Part shown: piece by piece, positions 26,861-35,422 of the stretch | How positions within the stretch are numbered: position 1 is the stretch's first letter | Layout of the letters: the number at the start of each line of letters is the position of its first letter | DNA from: an uncultured Eubacteriales bacterium | Lineage (GTDB): Bacteria; Bacillota; Clostridia; Christensenellales; CAG-917 | DNA length: 64,000 nt | Assembly: GCA_900547975.1 (NCBI GenBank) | Contig: URIX01000003.1 | Span: 1-64,000, forward strand | Direction of reading: 5' to 3' | Program-made: the position numbers and the translations under genes | Notes under the pieces: model-generated | Databases searched by the model: none | The model's input: the letters and a program-made list of their open reading frames with translations, nothing else | Told to the model about the DNA's origin: nothing

Positions 26861-26974
26861 ATGGAACCTAAAATCGACAAAAAGAAAATCGGCATTAGTA
26901 TTGCCAAAATCATAGGATTTTGTATCGGCGCATTTCTAATCGGATACATTGTCTATACATTTATCAACGCATAA
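26861..26974 (+). CDS. 37-residue single-span membrane peptide
   Basis: MEPKIDKKKIGISIAKIIG begins the peptide and one hydrophobic span runs to residue 34. AAGGTGA precedes ATG 26861, and the gene fits exactly between the 730-residue protein and the ATPase. Tiny membrane proteins in this position are pVI/pVII/pIX-like virion parts in filamentous phages. The major coat protein could also be this or another of the small membrane genes. Size, site and spacing support a real gene. Confidence 0.65.
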   Translation: MEPKIDKKKIGISIAKIIGFCIGAFLIGYIVYTFINA

Positions 26975-26979
26975 CGGAT

Positions 26980-29223
26980 ATGAAAAAAGAAAACGTTTTG
27001 AAAAACTTAATCTGCGCAGGAATCGCAATCGGGCTTATGTTGCTCGGTGTGTTCTGTTTTAGAGAATCTTATTTGAGATTCTTTGAAGCGTGCAAGGATT
27101 TCGGTCTTGCTGTTGCAGGGTTGTTTTTGAAAGTGTTTTCTTTCTCGTCTGATTTCAATTCAAAGAGTGTGTTCGAGGTTTCGAGCATTCCGCTTGAAAG
27201 CATTATCCCGTTAGATTTTTCGGCGTTTGTATCGAAGGTGAAAAACTTTGGTTCAAAACTTATCGACGTCGAAAACATCGTCGGATATTTCCACGTCATT
27301 TGGCTTGGAAGTTACATCTTTATATACTTGCTTTTGATTGGCGTGCCAGTACTTTTTATCGTGTTGGCTATTATAGACGCTAATCTAAAAGGCAAGAACA
27401 ACAATCACGGCGCCGAATCGAAACCGCTTGTTTTATTTAAGCGTTTTGAACGCCGTATTTTAAGTCCGATTAATTTTGAAGTTAAGAGTTTCGTGACTTT
27501 TGTTCGTGAATCGAAACTTTGGAAAGTCATATGGACTGTAATTATAGTTTTCAATTTGAACGTCGCCACAGTCCTTATGGAACTTATGGCGTTGTATTTT
27601 GCACTTTTGGACGGTTTGAACGTATCGAACCTGTATATCCTTTTTTATAAACTATTTGCTGATTTATCGATGTTGACCCGTGTTCCCGTTACGGTCTGGA
27701 TAATCTTTGCGATTTTCTTTGTTTTAATTTGGCGCAGAAAGAAAGGGTATGAGCGTTTGAATCGTCGTGAGCAAAAGAACAGGGCGGTTATCGAGTTGCT
27801 TTGCACATTCGTTATTTTCTTTGCGACAATGGGCGCAGGCAAAACGCTAACTATGACAGACGTTATTTTGACGAAGCAACAAGAACTTCGTGAATCGGCT
27901 TTGGACATAATGAAAGAAGTCGATTTGACTTTCCCCGATTTCAAGTGGGCTGTATTCGAGCAAGATATGAAGAAGATGATGAATTCATATCAACGCCCGA
28001 AACGTGATTTTTTCGGAAAAGTTGTTAGGGATGAGTACGGGAATATCGTTTTTGAAACGGCACGTCCGATTCTTTACAATCTTTCTCGTATCGACGATTA
28101 TTTTCACAATTTGAAAATAACCGCAAAAAGATACTTCGACGAGGACAACTGCGAGTATCGAAAGTTTTACGATAAAGCCGTAGCACAGGGCAAATTGAAA
28201 CCTATTATGTGGGGCTATGACGTTGAATATTACGGATTCTGGGCGGATAACGCCTTGAAGTACGAATATATACTTGATGCTTTGCGTGATTATGCGCAGG
28301 CGTATTTTATCTATTCTTTGCCGACGAGCTTAATTTTCTCAAATTATGCCGTCGTGACGAAGGACGTTAAAAACGACACGGGCAATTTTCCTGCTTGGAT
28401 GACGGACTTTTTTGAAGTGCCGACATTCGAGTCTGACGGTGAGTCTATGAACTCGCACATATTGGACAACGATATGTTGCGACTCGGCAAGAAGTTTGAC
28501 GAAAATAACAAATACAAAGATGTTTTTGAATTTGGCGTTCTTGCTTACACGGAAGGCGACAAAGAGCGTGGCAATATGCTCGATACAATGGAACTTAAAA
28601 AACTTGTCGAAGAAGTGAATCAGAAGAACGACAATTTCAATGGAACGTTCAAGATGTCGAGGCATCCTGCGACGATTCGCAATAGAAAGTTTTTCTTTGC
28701 GTATATGGATATGCAGAGAACGAGCAGTATAAACGCCGACTTGAAAGAAATTGGCGACAACGTAAAGATTGAATCTGCGACTTCAACCGAAATGTTGATG
28801 CCGTTTTTTGCCATAGATGAACTGGTGTTCAATCTCGTAATGCCATACTTTTATAATAAGTACTACGAATTCCGCCACAATCGAGGCGATATGAATTTGA
28901 CGATGTACTTGATGAAGAAGGTAGCCACGGCGATGAATAATCATTATGTCAGAGCATATAACACGTTCGGGTGTAAGACTGAAAAGTTGATTATCAATGA
29001 AGAAAAAGAGGCAAAGTACTACATTATGCCGAAGAAGATATTCAGCGGTGTTTTCTCGTCCGATGCGCTTGCAAGTTTCTTCCGGATGAAATCATCCAGA
29101 GCGATGCTCGGCGTGAATGATATACCGACGTATCAGAGCGACAAGGCGAGCATAAGCGAACTTGAACAACTCAACAGTTACTTTGTGCGGGATTGGATGA
29201 AATATCTCGGTAAAGACGAATAA
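26980..29223 (+). CDS. Membrane P-loop ATPase, candidate pI/Zot-like morphogenesis protein
   Basis: 747 residues. Transmembrane segments lie at about 10-27, 108-132, 183-211 and 235-251, followed by a basic stop (WRRKKGYERLNRREQKNR). The nucleotide-binding loop follows at 282-289 (ATMGAGKT, with Ala for the first Gly of the Walker A motif). The C-terminal 450 residues are cytosolic, with SLPTSLIFSNYAVVTKD and a candidate acidic strand GVLAYTEGDKERGN. Filamentous-phage pI/Zot proteins energise virion extrusion, usually with the ATPase first and one span after it. Here the membrane part comes first. Position before the hairpin region and rep fits pI. A TraG/VirB4-type role is the alternative but no conjugation genes exist here. 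Confidence 0.65.
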   Translation: MKKENVLKNLICAGIAIGLMLLGVFCFRESYLRFFEACKDFGLAVAGLFLKVFSFSSDFNSKSVFEVSSIPLESIIPLDFSAFVSKVKNFGSKLIDVENIVGYFHVIWLGSYIFIYLLLIGVPVLFIVLAIIDANLKGKNNNHGAESKPLVLFKRFERRILSPINFEVKSFVTFVRESKLWKVIWTVIIVFNLNVATVLMELMALYFALLDGLNVSNLYILFYKLFADLSMLTRVPVTVWIIFAIFFVLIWRRKKGYERLNRREQKNRAVIELLCTFVIFFATMGAGKTLTMTDVILTKQQELRESALDIMKEVDLTFPDFKWAVFEQDMKKMMNSYQRPKRDFFGKVVRDEYGNIVFETARPILYNLSRIDDYFHNLKITAKRYFDEDNCEYRKFYDKAVAQGKLKPIMWGYDVEYYGFWADNALKYEYILDALRDYAQAYFIYSLPTSLIFSNYAVVTKDVKNDTGNFPAWMTDFFEVPTFESDGESMNSHILDNDMLRLGKKFDENNKYKDVFEFGVLAYTEGDKERGNMLDTMELKKLVEEVNQKNDNFNGTFKMSRHPATIRNRKFFFAYMDMQRTSSINADLKEIGDNVKIESATSTEMLMPFFAIDELVFNLVMPYFYNKYYEFRHNRGDMNLTMYLMKKVATAMNNHYVRAYNTFGCKTEKLIINEEKEAKYYIMPKKIFSGVFSSDALASFFRMKSSRAMLGVNDIPTYQSDKASISELEQLNSYFVRDWMKYLGKDE

Positions 29224-29229
29224 TACGTT

Positions 29230-29505
29230 CTCGATGTCAAGGACAAGGCAAAAATAATTTTTGCTCGCAAAAATTATTTTCGGGACGGAATGCCCCTTGA
29301 CATCGAGGGATAAAGATTACAATTTTACAAGTCCGTGCAACATATGTGTTGCACGGCTTGGTTGCAAAATAAGCTTGACGTTTGAGCGTAAGCGATACAA
29401 CTCAAAATTTTGCCCTCGGAAGTCCGACGGCGCACAAGAGCAGGTTGCCGGTGCGCCGACGGAAGCCGAAGGCAAAAATGTTTGCGCACTTGATACTGCG
29501 CAAAC
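29230..29505. other. Four-hairpin intergenic region: candidate single-strand origin and packaging signal
   Basis: Four hairpins fill the 303-nt gap before rep. H1: outer 13-bp stem 29230-29242 with 29295-29307, enclosing a 14-bp perfect stem 29251-29264 with 29267-29280. H2: CCGTGCAACA-TATG-TGTTGCACGG at 29333-29356. H3: 29408-29419 with 29466-29477 enclosing 29423-29435 with 29451-29463, each with one mismatch. H4: 9-bp stem 29480-29488 with 29497-29505. In M13 the region before gene II carries five such hairpins serving as packaging signal and both replication origins. The shared place and density are the evidence. Confidence 0.7.
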
Positions 29506-29526
29506 ATAAAGGTCACGGAGGCTGAA

Positions 29527-30576
29527 ATGAACGCACTCTTGAATTCTCTATTACATAACTGCGTAAAGCGTGAAGAAATGACTCCGAGCTGGCTTCCTGA
29601 TAAGGATGCCAACTATCACGATATAGCGATAGCAGAGAAGAAACTCGCAAGCAACGAGAATCGCAGATACATATATCAAAATTATTGCGCAACTTGCACT
29701 TGCAGGACAAATTGCAAAATAATCGGATATAGGCATTGGAAGAAGATAAACACGATAATAAATAGATTTCCGACTGGGGAAGTCGAGATAATTCGTTTTG
29801 ACGAGCCGTTGAAGTGTATAGACGAGAACGTCAATCAAGAAAATGTCGGCGGAAGGAATTATATAGAGATAGACGGGATTTTGTTTCCGAAAGACGAAAA
29901 CGCAAGCAATGCAAAGTTTTTGGAAAATATGTCAAACTCTGCGAGGCAGAGTGTAGACAAATATTGGGGCTTTGCAAAATCGAACGAATGGGATTATTTC
30001 ATAACGTTGACTTGCGATCCGAAGAAGGTTGACAGATTCGATGACGACAAAGTAAAAGAACTTTGGACGTATTGCAGGAAGAAGATTCAACGTTTCGATT
30101 GCAACGCAAAGATTTTGCTTGTGTGGGAACGTCATAAAAAAGAAAACGAATACGGACAGAAGGCATTGCACGCTCACGGTTTCGTATCGATGCAACGGGC
30201 GTTTACGTGGCGACAAATGAAAGATAGGAACGGGAAGTGGATGTATTCGAATACGGGTGCAGCATTGTTTGAGTTTCCGTTCTGGGATTACGGACTTGCG
30301 ACGTGCGCAATTATACCGAAGGGAAAAGACGAGAACGGGAACGATATAACGCAAGGTGCGGTTGTAAGTTATCTTTCAAAGTATATGAGCAAGAGTGAGA
30401 TAAGTGAAGTCGGCTATGGAAAGAAACGTTTTCATCATACGACGAATCTTGCGTTCAAAGAAAAAGGAATGTATTGTATGGATTGCGACACGTTTGAAGA
30501 ATCAATCGGGGATGACTTCGAGATATATAAGAAGGATGACAAGGGCAGAACGTATTATAGAAGCAAAAGGCACTGA
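29527..30576 (+). CDS. Rolling-circle replication initiator, HUH endonuclease
   Basis: 349 residues, ATG 29527 after CGGAGG. Reps of this class nick one strand at the origin and stay linked through tyrosine. Residues 54-63 form a cysteine cluster (C54, C57, C59, C63). DYFITLTCDPKK (about residues 156-167) is the first Rep motif. LHAHGFV gives the HUH pair H215 and H217. YLSKYMSK supplies Y282 and Y286, four residues apart, as in phage-type superfamily Reps with two tyrosines. The gene ends 5 nt before the right repeat, so rep is the last gene of the integrated form and would read into the repressor end of the circle. Confidence 0.85.
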   Translation: MNALLNSLLHNCVKREEMTPSWLPDKDANYHDIAIAEKKLASNENRRYIYQNYCATCTCRTNCKIIGYRHWKKINTIINRFPTGEVEIIRFDEPLKCIDENVNQENVGGRNYIEIDGILFPKDENASNAKFLENMSNSARQSVDKYWGFAKSNEWDYFITLTCDPKKVDRFDDDKVKELWTYCRKKIQRFDCNAKILLVWERHKKENEYGQKALHAHGFVSMQRAFTWRQMKDRNGKWMYSNTGAALFEFPFWDYGLATCAIIPKGKDENGNDITQGAVVSYLSKYMSKSEISEVGYGKKRFHHTTNLAFKEKGMYCMDCDTFEESIGDDFEIYKKDDKGRTYYRSKRH

Positions 30577-30581
30577 AAATT

Positions 30582-30617
30582 AATGTTCAACCCGTGTATA
30601 AACTATTCGCAAAACAC
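30582..30617 (+). repeat. Right 36-bp direct repeat (attR)
   Basis: Perfect copy of 17393-17428. Upstream it abuts the rep stop codon; downstream begins the chromosomal gap 30618-30901, which carries no gene. That gap is AT-rich and has a 14-bp perfect palindrome GTAAAATATTTTAC near 30686-30699 whose role is unknown. Confidence 0.9.
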
Positions 30618-30901
30618 AACCTTTACGCAAAGAAAGTGATAAAATATGCTCTAAATAGAGGATTTTACAAAATTAAGATTTGTTATGTAAAATATTTTAC
30701 AAATTTCTCATATGTGTGTTTTTTCGAATTTCGGTTATTTGATATTCGGGACCGATTCTAATATCGATTTCTATGTCGTTTTTTATATTATTATCTGTTC
30801 AAACCCGCCGTATTTTGTCGAAAACAAATCGATTCTCTATCCGTTTTACTCTGATTAAAACAGCGATTTTTACGATTTTAAGTGGATTTATTGCGGGATT
30901 T

Positions 30902-32149
30902 TCAGTCGAAATTCAAGGTTTCGAGCGTGTGCAAAACCGCTAAATAAGCGTGTTCGTATGTCAAGCCGCCTTGAACGTAGACGATATACGGTTCTTTTAT
31001 TGGCGAATCCGCGCTCAATTCGATTGACGAGCCTTGAACAAATGCGCCGGCAGCCATAATTACTTGATTTTGGTATCCTGGCATATCCCACGGCAACGGT
31101 TTTACATTGCTGTCAATCGGCGAAATCTCTTGAATTGCGCCGCAAAAATCGATAAGTTTTTCTTCCGACCCGAGTTTTATGCTCGTAACGATGTCGTAAG
31201 GCTTCATATCGTCGCGCGGAAGCGTCTCAAAACCGAGTTTTGAATAGGTTTTTGCAAACAAAAGCGAGCCTTTGAGCGCGTTTTTGACTGCCGACGGCGC
31301 AAGAAACAAACCTTGATAATACGGCAAATAACCGTAGGCGTACGAGCCTTCTTCCATACCGAGCGAAGGCGCGGTCAAACGATAGGAAACTTGCTCGACA
31401 AGTTGCGATTTTCCTGTGATATAGCCGCCTGTGGGTGCGATTCCGCCACCGATATTTTTGATGAGCGAACCGGCGATTAAATCCGCGCCGACGTCGGTCG
31501 GTTCGATTTTTTCGACAAATTCGCCGTAGCAATTATCAATCAAAACGAGCGTTTCTGGGCTGATTTTTTTGACGAATTTGACGAGTTTTGCGACGTTTTC
31601 GACGCTAATTGCTTGACGAAGGCTGTATCCGCGACTTCTTGCGGCAAAAACAGCCTTGATTTTTTCGGTTTTAAGCGCGTTTTCGATGGCTTCATAGTCA
31701 AATTCGGGTGTCAAATCGGGGTTGGTTTTCAAGTCGATTTTGTCGAATCTGATTCCGAAATCCTTCAAAGAACCTTTGTTATCTGCCAAAATAACGTCGG
31801 TAAGCGTGTCGTAAGGCATACCAGAAACCGCCAAAAGTTTGTCGCCGGGACGCAAAACGCCGAAAAGCATAAGCGTCAAAGCGTGCGTTCCTGACACGAT
31901 ATTCGGCGAAACAATCGCGCTTTCGGCGTTGAAAATATCCGCATAAAGCCTGCAAAGCGTATCTCTGCCGATGTCGTCGTAGCCATAACCGGTCGTTCCG
32001 AACATATGGCGCGCTTGAATGGATTGATTTTTGTACGCGTCGAGGACTTTCTTTTGATTGTAAAGTGCGATGTCGTCAAGACGAGCATATTGTTCTTTTA
32101 GTTCGTGTTCACATTCTATTACAAGATTATTTGCCGATATTTTGTCCAT
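30902..32149 (-). CDS. ynbB: PLP-dependent Cys/Met-metabolism family enzyme (YnbB-like, 'aluminium resistance' family)
   Basis: A type I PLP enzyme of the methionine gamma-lyase-like branch, often annotated as an aluminium resistance protein. The likely Schiff-base lysine is in GSLIKNIGGGIAPTGGYI. DNCYGEF supplies the cofactor-binding aspartate, and the N-terminus has RHMFGTTGYGYDDIGRDTL as in the family. The substrate in vivo is not known. 415 residues, start 32149 with AAAAAGG. In Bacillus the homologue also lies downstream of the mutSL-miaA region, so the context is conserved. Confidence 0.88.
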   Translation of the reverse strand: MDKISANNLVIECEHELKEQYARLDDIALYNQKKVLDAYKNQSIQARHMFGTTGYGYDDIGRDTLCRLYADIFNAESAIVSPNIVSGTHALTLMLFGVLRPGDKLLAVSGMPYDTLTDVILADNKGSLKDFGIRFDKIDLKTNPDLTPEFDYEAIENALKTEKIKAVFAARSRGYSLRQAISVENVAKLVKFVKKISPETLVLIDNCYGEFVEKIEPTDVGADLIAGSLIKNIGGGIAPTGGYITGKSQLVEQVSYRLTAPSLGMEEGSYAYGYLPYYQGLFLAPSAVKNALKGSLLFAKTYSKLGFETLPRDDMKPYDIVTSIKLGSEEKLIDFCGAIQEISPIDSNVKPLPWDMPGYQNQVIMAAGAFVQGSSIELSADSPIKEPYIVYVQGGLTYEHAYLAVLHTLETLNFD

Positions 32150-32325
32150 ATTTTATGCCTTTTTAGGTTATTTTTTCGATTGATTTTCGAGATTTTGTAT
32201 ACCTTGTTTTAGTTGTTTCTTGATTTTACTTGCAGTAAAATGGATTATATTTCGTTAGTTTTGTTATGAATTTCGTGATTTTGTTGCGGATTTATCGCAC
32301 TTTTAGCGCGATTTTTCCTCAGTTT

Positions 32326-33273
32326 TCATTGCGAATTTTCGGTTTTTTCGCGGATTTTTTCGGATATATATCCGATTGCGCCGTCTGTGTCGCCGATATC
32401 GAACCATTTTACGAAGTCGTATTTTCTGAACCAAGTCAGTTGTCGCTTTGCGTAGTTGCGGGAATGTTGCTTGATTTTGTCTTTGATTTGGTCGAGTTCG
32501 GATTGGTCAACGACGAATTTGCCGTTTTCAATCGTAAATTTGCAATCTGCAAATTCTTTGTAGCCGATGGCTTGCATCGATTGATAGGAAAAATCTCCGA
32601 CGGACAAAACCTCTTGAACGAGCCCTTGCTCGAACATTTTGTCAACACGAGCGTTGATTCTTTCGTACAAAGCCTGACGATCGGTGTTGAGCGCAACCAT
32701 AATTACGTCGGGGTTTTTGCGCTCGTCCTGCGTTTGCGAAAGCGGTTTGCCTGTGCTTAAAACGATTTCGAGTGCGCGAATAACGCGTTTCGTATCGTTT
32801 TCGTGAAGTCGATTTGCGGTTTCGGGGTCGAGATTTGCGAGTTTTTCGTGCATAGCGTGCGCGCCGATTCGTTGCAGTTCGTCTTGCAAATTCGCGCGCA
32901 GTTCCTCGTTTTTGTTCGTGTGTGAAAAACTTATCGGATAAAGCAACGCTTCAAAATACAATCCCGTGCCGCCGACGACGATTGGCAATTTCCCTTCGTT
33001 TTGCGCTTTCTCGATTTCGATTTTTGCCATACGAGCAAATTCGGCAACGGAAAACTCGTCGCTCGGATTTACGACGTCGATGAGTTTGTGCGGAATCCTT
33101 GCGCGTACGCTCGGATCTTCTTTTGCCGTGCCGATGTCAAGCGTGCGGTAAATCTGCATACTGTCTGCGGATATAATCACGCTGTCGAAAATTTTTGCAA
33201 GTTTCACGGCGAGTGCGGATTTTCCCGAAGCCGTCGGACCTGCGATGTAAATCGGCGGATAAATTTTGCTCAT
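32326..33273 (-). CDS. miaA: tRNA dimethylallyltransferase
   Basis: MiaA adds the dimethylallyl group to A37 of tRNAs that read UNN codons; MiaB (38,041-39,402) then methylthiolates it. The P-loop GPTASGKSALA is at the N-terminus, followed by ISADSMQIYRTLDIGTAK, VGGTGLYFEALL and the tRNA-binding QTQDERKNPD region. Length 315 residues is normal. The donor comes from the isoprenoid pathway encoded by dxr and ispG in this window. It follows mutL in the same direction after 167 nt of AT-rich DNA with no gene. Confidence 0.95.
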   Translation of the reverse strand: MSKIYPPIYIAGPTASGKSALAVKLAKIFDSVIISADSMQIYRTLDIGTAKEDPSVRARIPHKLIDVVNPSDEFSVAEFARMAKIEIEKAQNEGKLPIVVGGTGLYFEALLYPISFSHTNKNEELRANLQDELQRIGAHAMHEKLANLDPETANRLHENDTKRVIRALEIVLSTGKPLSQTQDERKNPDVIMVALNTDRQALYERINARVDKMFEQGLVQEVLSVGDFSYQSMQAIGYKEFADCKFTIENGKFVVDQSELDQIKDKIKQHSRNYAKRQLTWFRKYDFVKWFDIGDTDGAIGYISEKIREKTENSQ

Positions 33274-33440
33274 ATTGTTTTTGAGATATTGCTATTGAAC
33301 TTGTGTCCGATTGCTATATTGTTGCTTTATTACGTTTTGGATTTTTCCTTATATATGGATTAATATAATTTATGTATCAATATATATTATCCTTATATAT
33401 GCGGATTGTTCGTTACGGTTTGTTTATCGATTCGATTTTG

Positions 33441-35378
33441 TCAAACTATGCGCTTAAACAATTTTTCGATGTCCTTTGCGCTGAATGCGACGACTGCGGG
33501 ACGACCGTGCGGACATTTTGTCGGAAGATTGCCGTTTTCGTCAACGTAGTTTTTGATAACGCGCTCGATTTGTGCTCTCGTGAGCGATTGACCGCCTTTT
33601 ATTGCGGCTTTGCACGCTTGCTGGCACAGTTTGTCTTTTAAGAGATTTTGAAGCGTCAATTCGCTTTCGCTTTGCATATTTGCAAACAAGTCCGAGAAAA
33701 ACTTTGAGAAATTGACTTGTGCAACGGGGTCGGGCACGGCGTTTACCGTGTATGCGCTTCCGCTTTTGCCTATCTCGAAACCGAGATTTTGCAAATTCGG
33801 CAAGATTCTTTCAAAATACTCGCTTTCCTCGCCCGTCATTGCCAATTTGAACGGAATCAGTAACGGTTGCGTGTGCTCGACATTGAATTTTTCCACGATT
33901 CTGTCATACAAAATTCTTTCGTGCGCGGCGTGTTGATCGATAAGATATACGAGATCGCCGCGTTCGCAAATGATGTACGTATCGAAAATCTGCCCGACGA
34001 TTTTTCCGTCGAATACCGCATAATCGCTTTCAGCGTTATCGACATTTGAATTGTTTTCGGTTGCAGAAACGCCGTTATCGTCGAAAACAACGGATTCTAC
34101 GTCATCGAAACGATTTGAACTATGCGTAAAATCATTACCAAAAGATGCGTGCGAATCGTTTAGCACAGAATCGGAATTTTTGCTCGTAATATCGAATCCG
34201 AAATAGTTTTTCGGCGTGGTTTTTCCGCTGAAAAGTTTTGACGTGTCGATGCTCGTTTGCGCATAATTCACTTGCGGCTTGCGTACGGGGTCAACGTCGA
34301 AATTGTTTGAAAAATCGCTCTGTTTAGTGGTGTTTTGAGAGTTTTCAGTCGGATTTTGCTCGACGTCGAAACCGAAAGTAACGTTTTTAAGACTGTTATT
34401 TATCGTGTTTTGCACTGCGTGATAAACTGCACTGAAAACCGCGTGTTTATCTCTGAACCTTACTTCCGTTTTTGACGGATGAACGTTGACGTCAACGTCG
34501 TCGAACGGCATAAGAATATCCAAAACGAACATAGGATACGTGCGTTTCATCAAATATTCCGAATATGCTTTTTCGACGGCGGTTTGAATGGTTTGATCCT
34601 CGACCGCTCTACCGTTTACGATGATTGTTTGGTACGTTCTGTTTGCCTTCGTATAGTCTACTTTTGACGTAAAGCCCGAAACTTTTATCGTGCCACCGTA
34701 CTCGTCGCAGATTTCAAGAAGATTGTCGGCGGTTTTTGCGCCGTAAACAGAGAAAATCGCATCGGCAAGCGTGCCGCCCTCGTTGCGAAGCAATGTGCCT
34801 TCCTCGTTGGAAAGTTCGATTCTTACGGACGGATTTGCCAAAATCAGCATTCTAACGACGTCTTTTATGTAGTTGAGTTCGCTTACGCCTTTTTTGAGGA
34901 ATTTTAGGCGAGCAGGCGTATTGAAAAACAAGTTTTCAACGCTTATAACGGTCCCCTCTGCTCTCGAATCGTCGCCCTCGAACGTGACTTTGCCGCCCGA
35001 AAGCATAATTTTTGAAGCAATATCTTGATTTTTGCTCTTTGACGAAAGCGTGACTTCGCTGACGGACGATATGCTTGCAAGTGCTTCGCCTCTGAAACCG
35101 AGAGTCGAAAGACTGTCGAGATCGACAATATTTTTGAGTTTGCTCGTGGCGTGCGGCAAGAATGCTTTGCGCATATCATCCTTTTCGATACCGATTCCGT
35201 TGTCGCTGACTTGAATTTTGCGGATTCCGCCGTCTTCGACGTAAACTGAAACTTCGCTCGCGCCTGCGTCTATCGAGTTTTCAATGAGTTCTTTCACGAC
35301 CGACGAGGGTCTTTCGACAACCTCGCCTGCCGAGATCATATTGAATACGTTTGGTTCAAGTACGTTAATTTTGCTCAT
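33441..35378 (-). CDS. mutL: DNA mismatch repair protein MutL
   Basis: MutL links mismatch recognition by MutS to strand cutting. The GHKL ATPase is in the first 330 residues (IDAGASEV, DNGIGI, GFRGEALASIS). A low-complexity linker rich in Asn, Ser and Asp follows, then the dimerisation/endonuclease domain. The metal motif is DQHAAHERILYD: the usual final Glu of DQHA-x2-E-x4-E is Asp here. The zinc-site motif CPHGRP and the ACKAAIKGG stretch are also present. So it should be a nicking MutL, as in bacteria without MutH. 645 residues. Confidence 0.96.
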   Translation of the reverse strand: MSKINVLEPNVFNMISAGEVVERPSSVVKELIENSIDAGASEVSVYVEDGGIRKIQVSDNGIGIEKDDMRKAFLPHATSKLKNIVDLDSLSTLGFRGEALASISSVSEVTLSSKSKNQDIASKIMLSGGKVTFEGDDSRAEGTVISVENLFFNTPARLKFLKKGVSELNYIKDVVRMLILANPSVRIELSNEEGTLLRNEGGTLADAIFSVYGAKTADNLLEICDEYGGTIKVSGFTSKVDYTKANRTYQTIIVNGRAVEDQTIQTAVEKAYSEYLMKRTYPMFVLDILMPFDDVDVNVHPSKTEVRFRDKHAVFSAVYHAVQNTINNSLKNVTFGFDVEQNPTENSQNTTKQSDFSNNFDVDPVRKPQVNYAQTSIDTSKLFSGKTTPKNYFGFDITSKNSDSVLNDSHASFGNDFTHSSNRFDDVESVVFDDNGVSATENNSNVDNAESDYAVFDGKIVGQIFDTYIICERGDLVYLIDQHAAHERILYDRIVEKFNVEHTQPLLIPFKLAMTGEESEYFERILPNLQNLGFEIGKSGSAYTVNAVPDPVAQVNFSKFFSDLFANMQSESELTLQNLLKDKLCQQACKAAIKGGQSLTRAQIERVIKNYVDENGNLPTKCPHGRPAVVAFSAKDIEKLFKRIV

Positions 35379-35422
35379 ATACTACCTAACAATTCTAATT
35401 TTTGCGGTTTTTTATAAATGTT

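Larger units (their letters stand above)
17393..30617. mobile_element. Integrated filamentous-phage-like (inovirus) element, 13.2 kb
   Basis: The element is bounded by identical 36-bp direct repeats. Its modules follow filamentous-phage order when circularised: HUH Rep, then a repressor on the opposite strand, early small genes, single-span membrane proteins, a large signal-peptide plus C-terminal-anchor protein (pIII-like), a tiny membrane peptide, a membrane P-loop ATPase (pI/Zot-like), and a hairpin-rich region directly before rep. No capsid, terminase, tail, lysis, integrase, relaxase or type IV secretion gene is seen. A secretin is absent, as expected for a host without an outer membrane. 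Genes are intact and the regulatory region is well formed, so it may be active. Assignment rests on synteny and domain layout, not on database matches. Confidence 0.75.

Noticed and set aside
26980..29223. Conjugative coupling protein or VirB4-type ATPase, making the element an ICE or mobilisable island
   Set aside because: No relaxase, no other type IV secretion genes and no integrase; neighbours and order fit a filamentous phage better.
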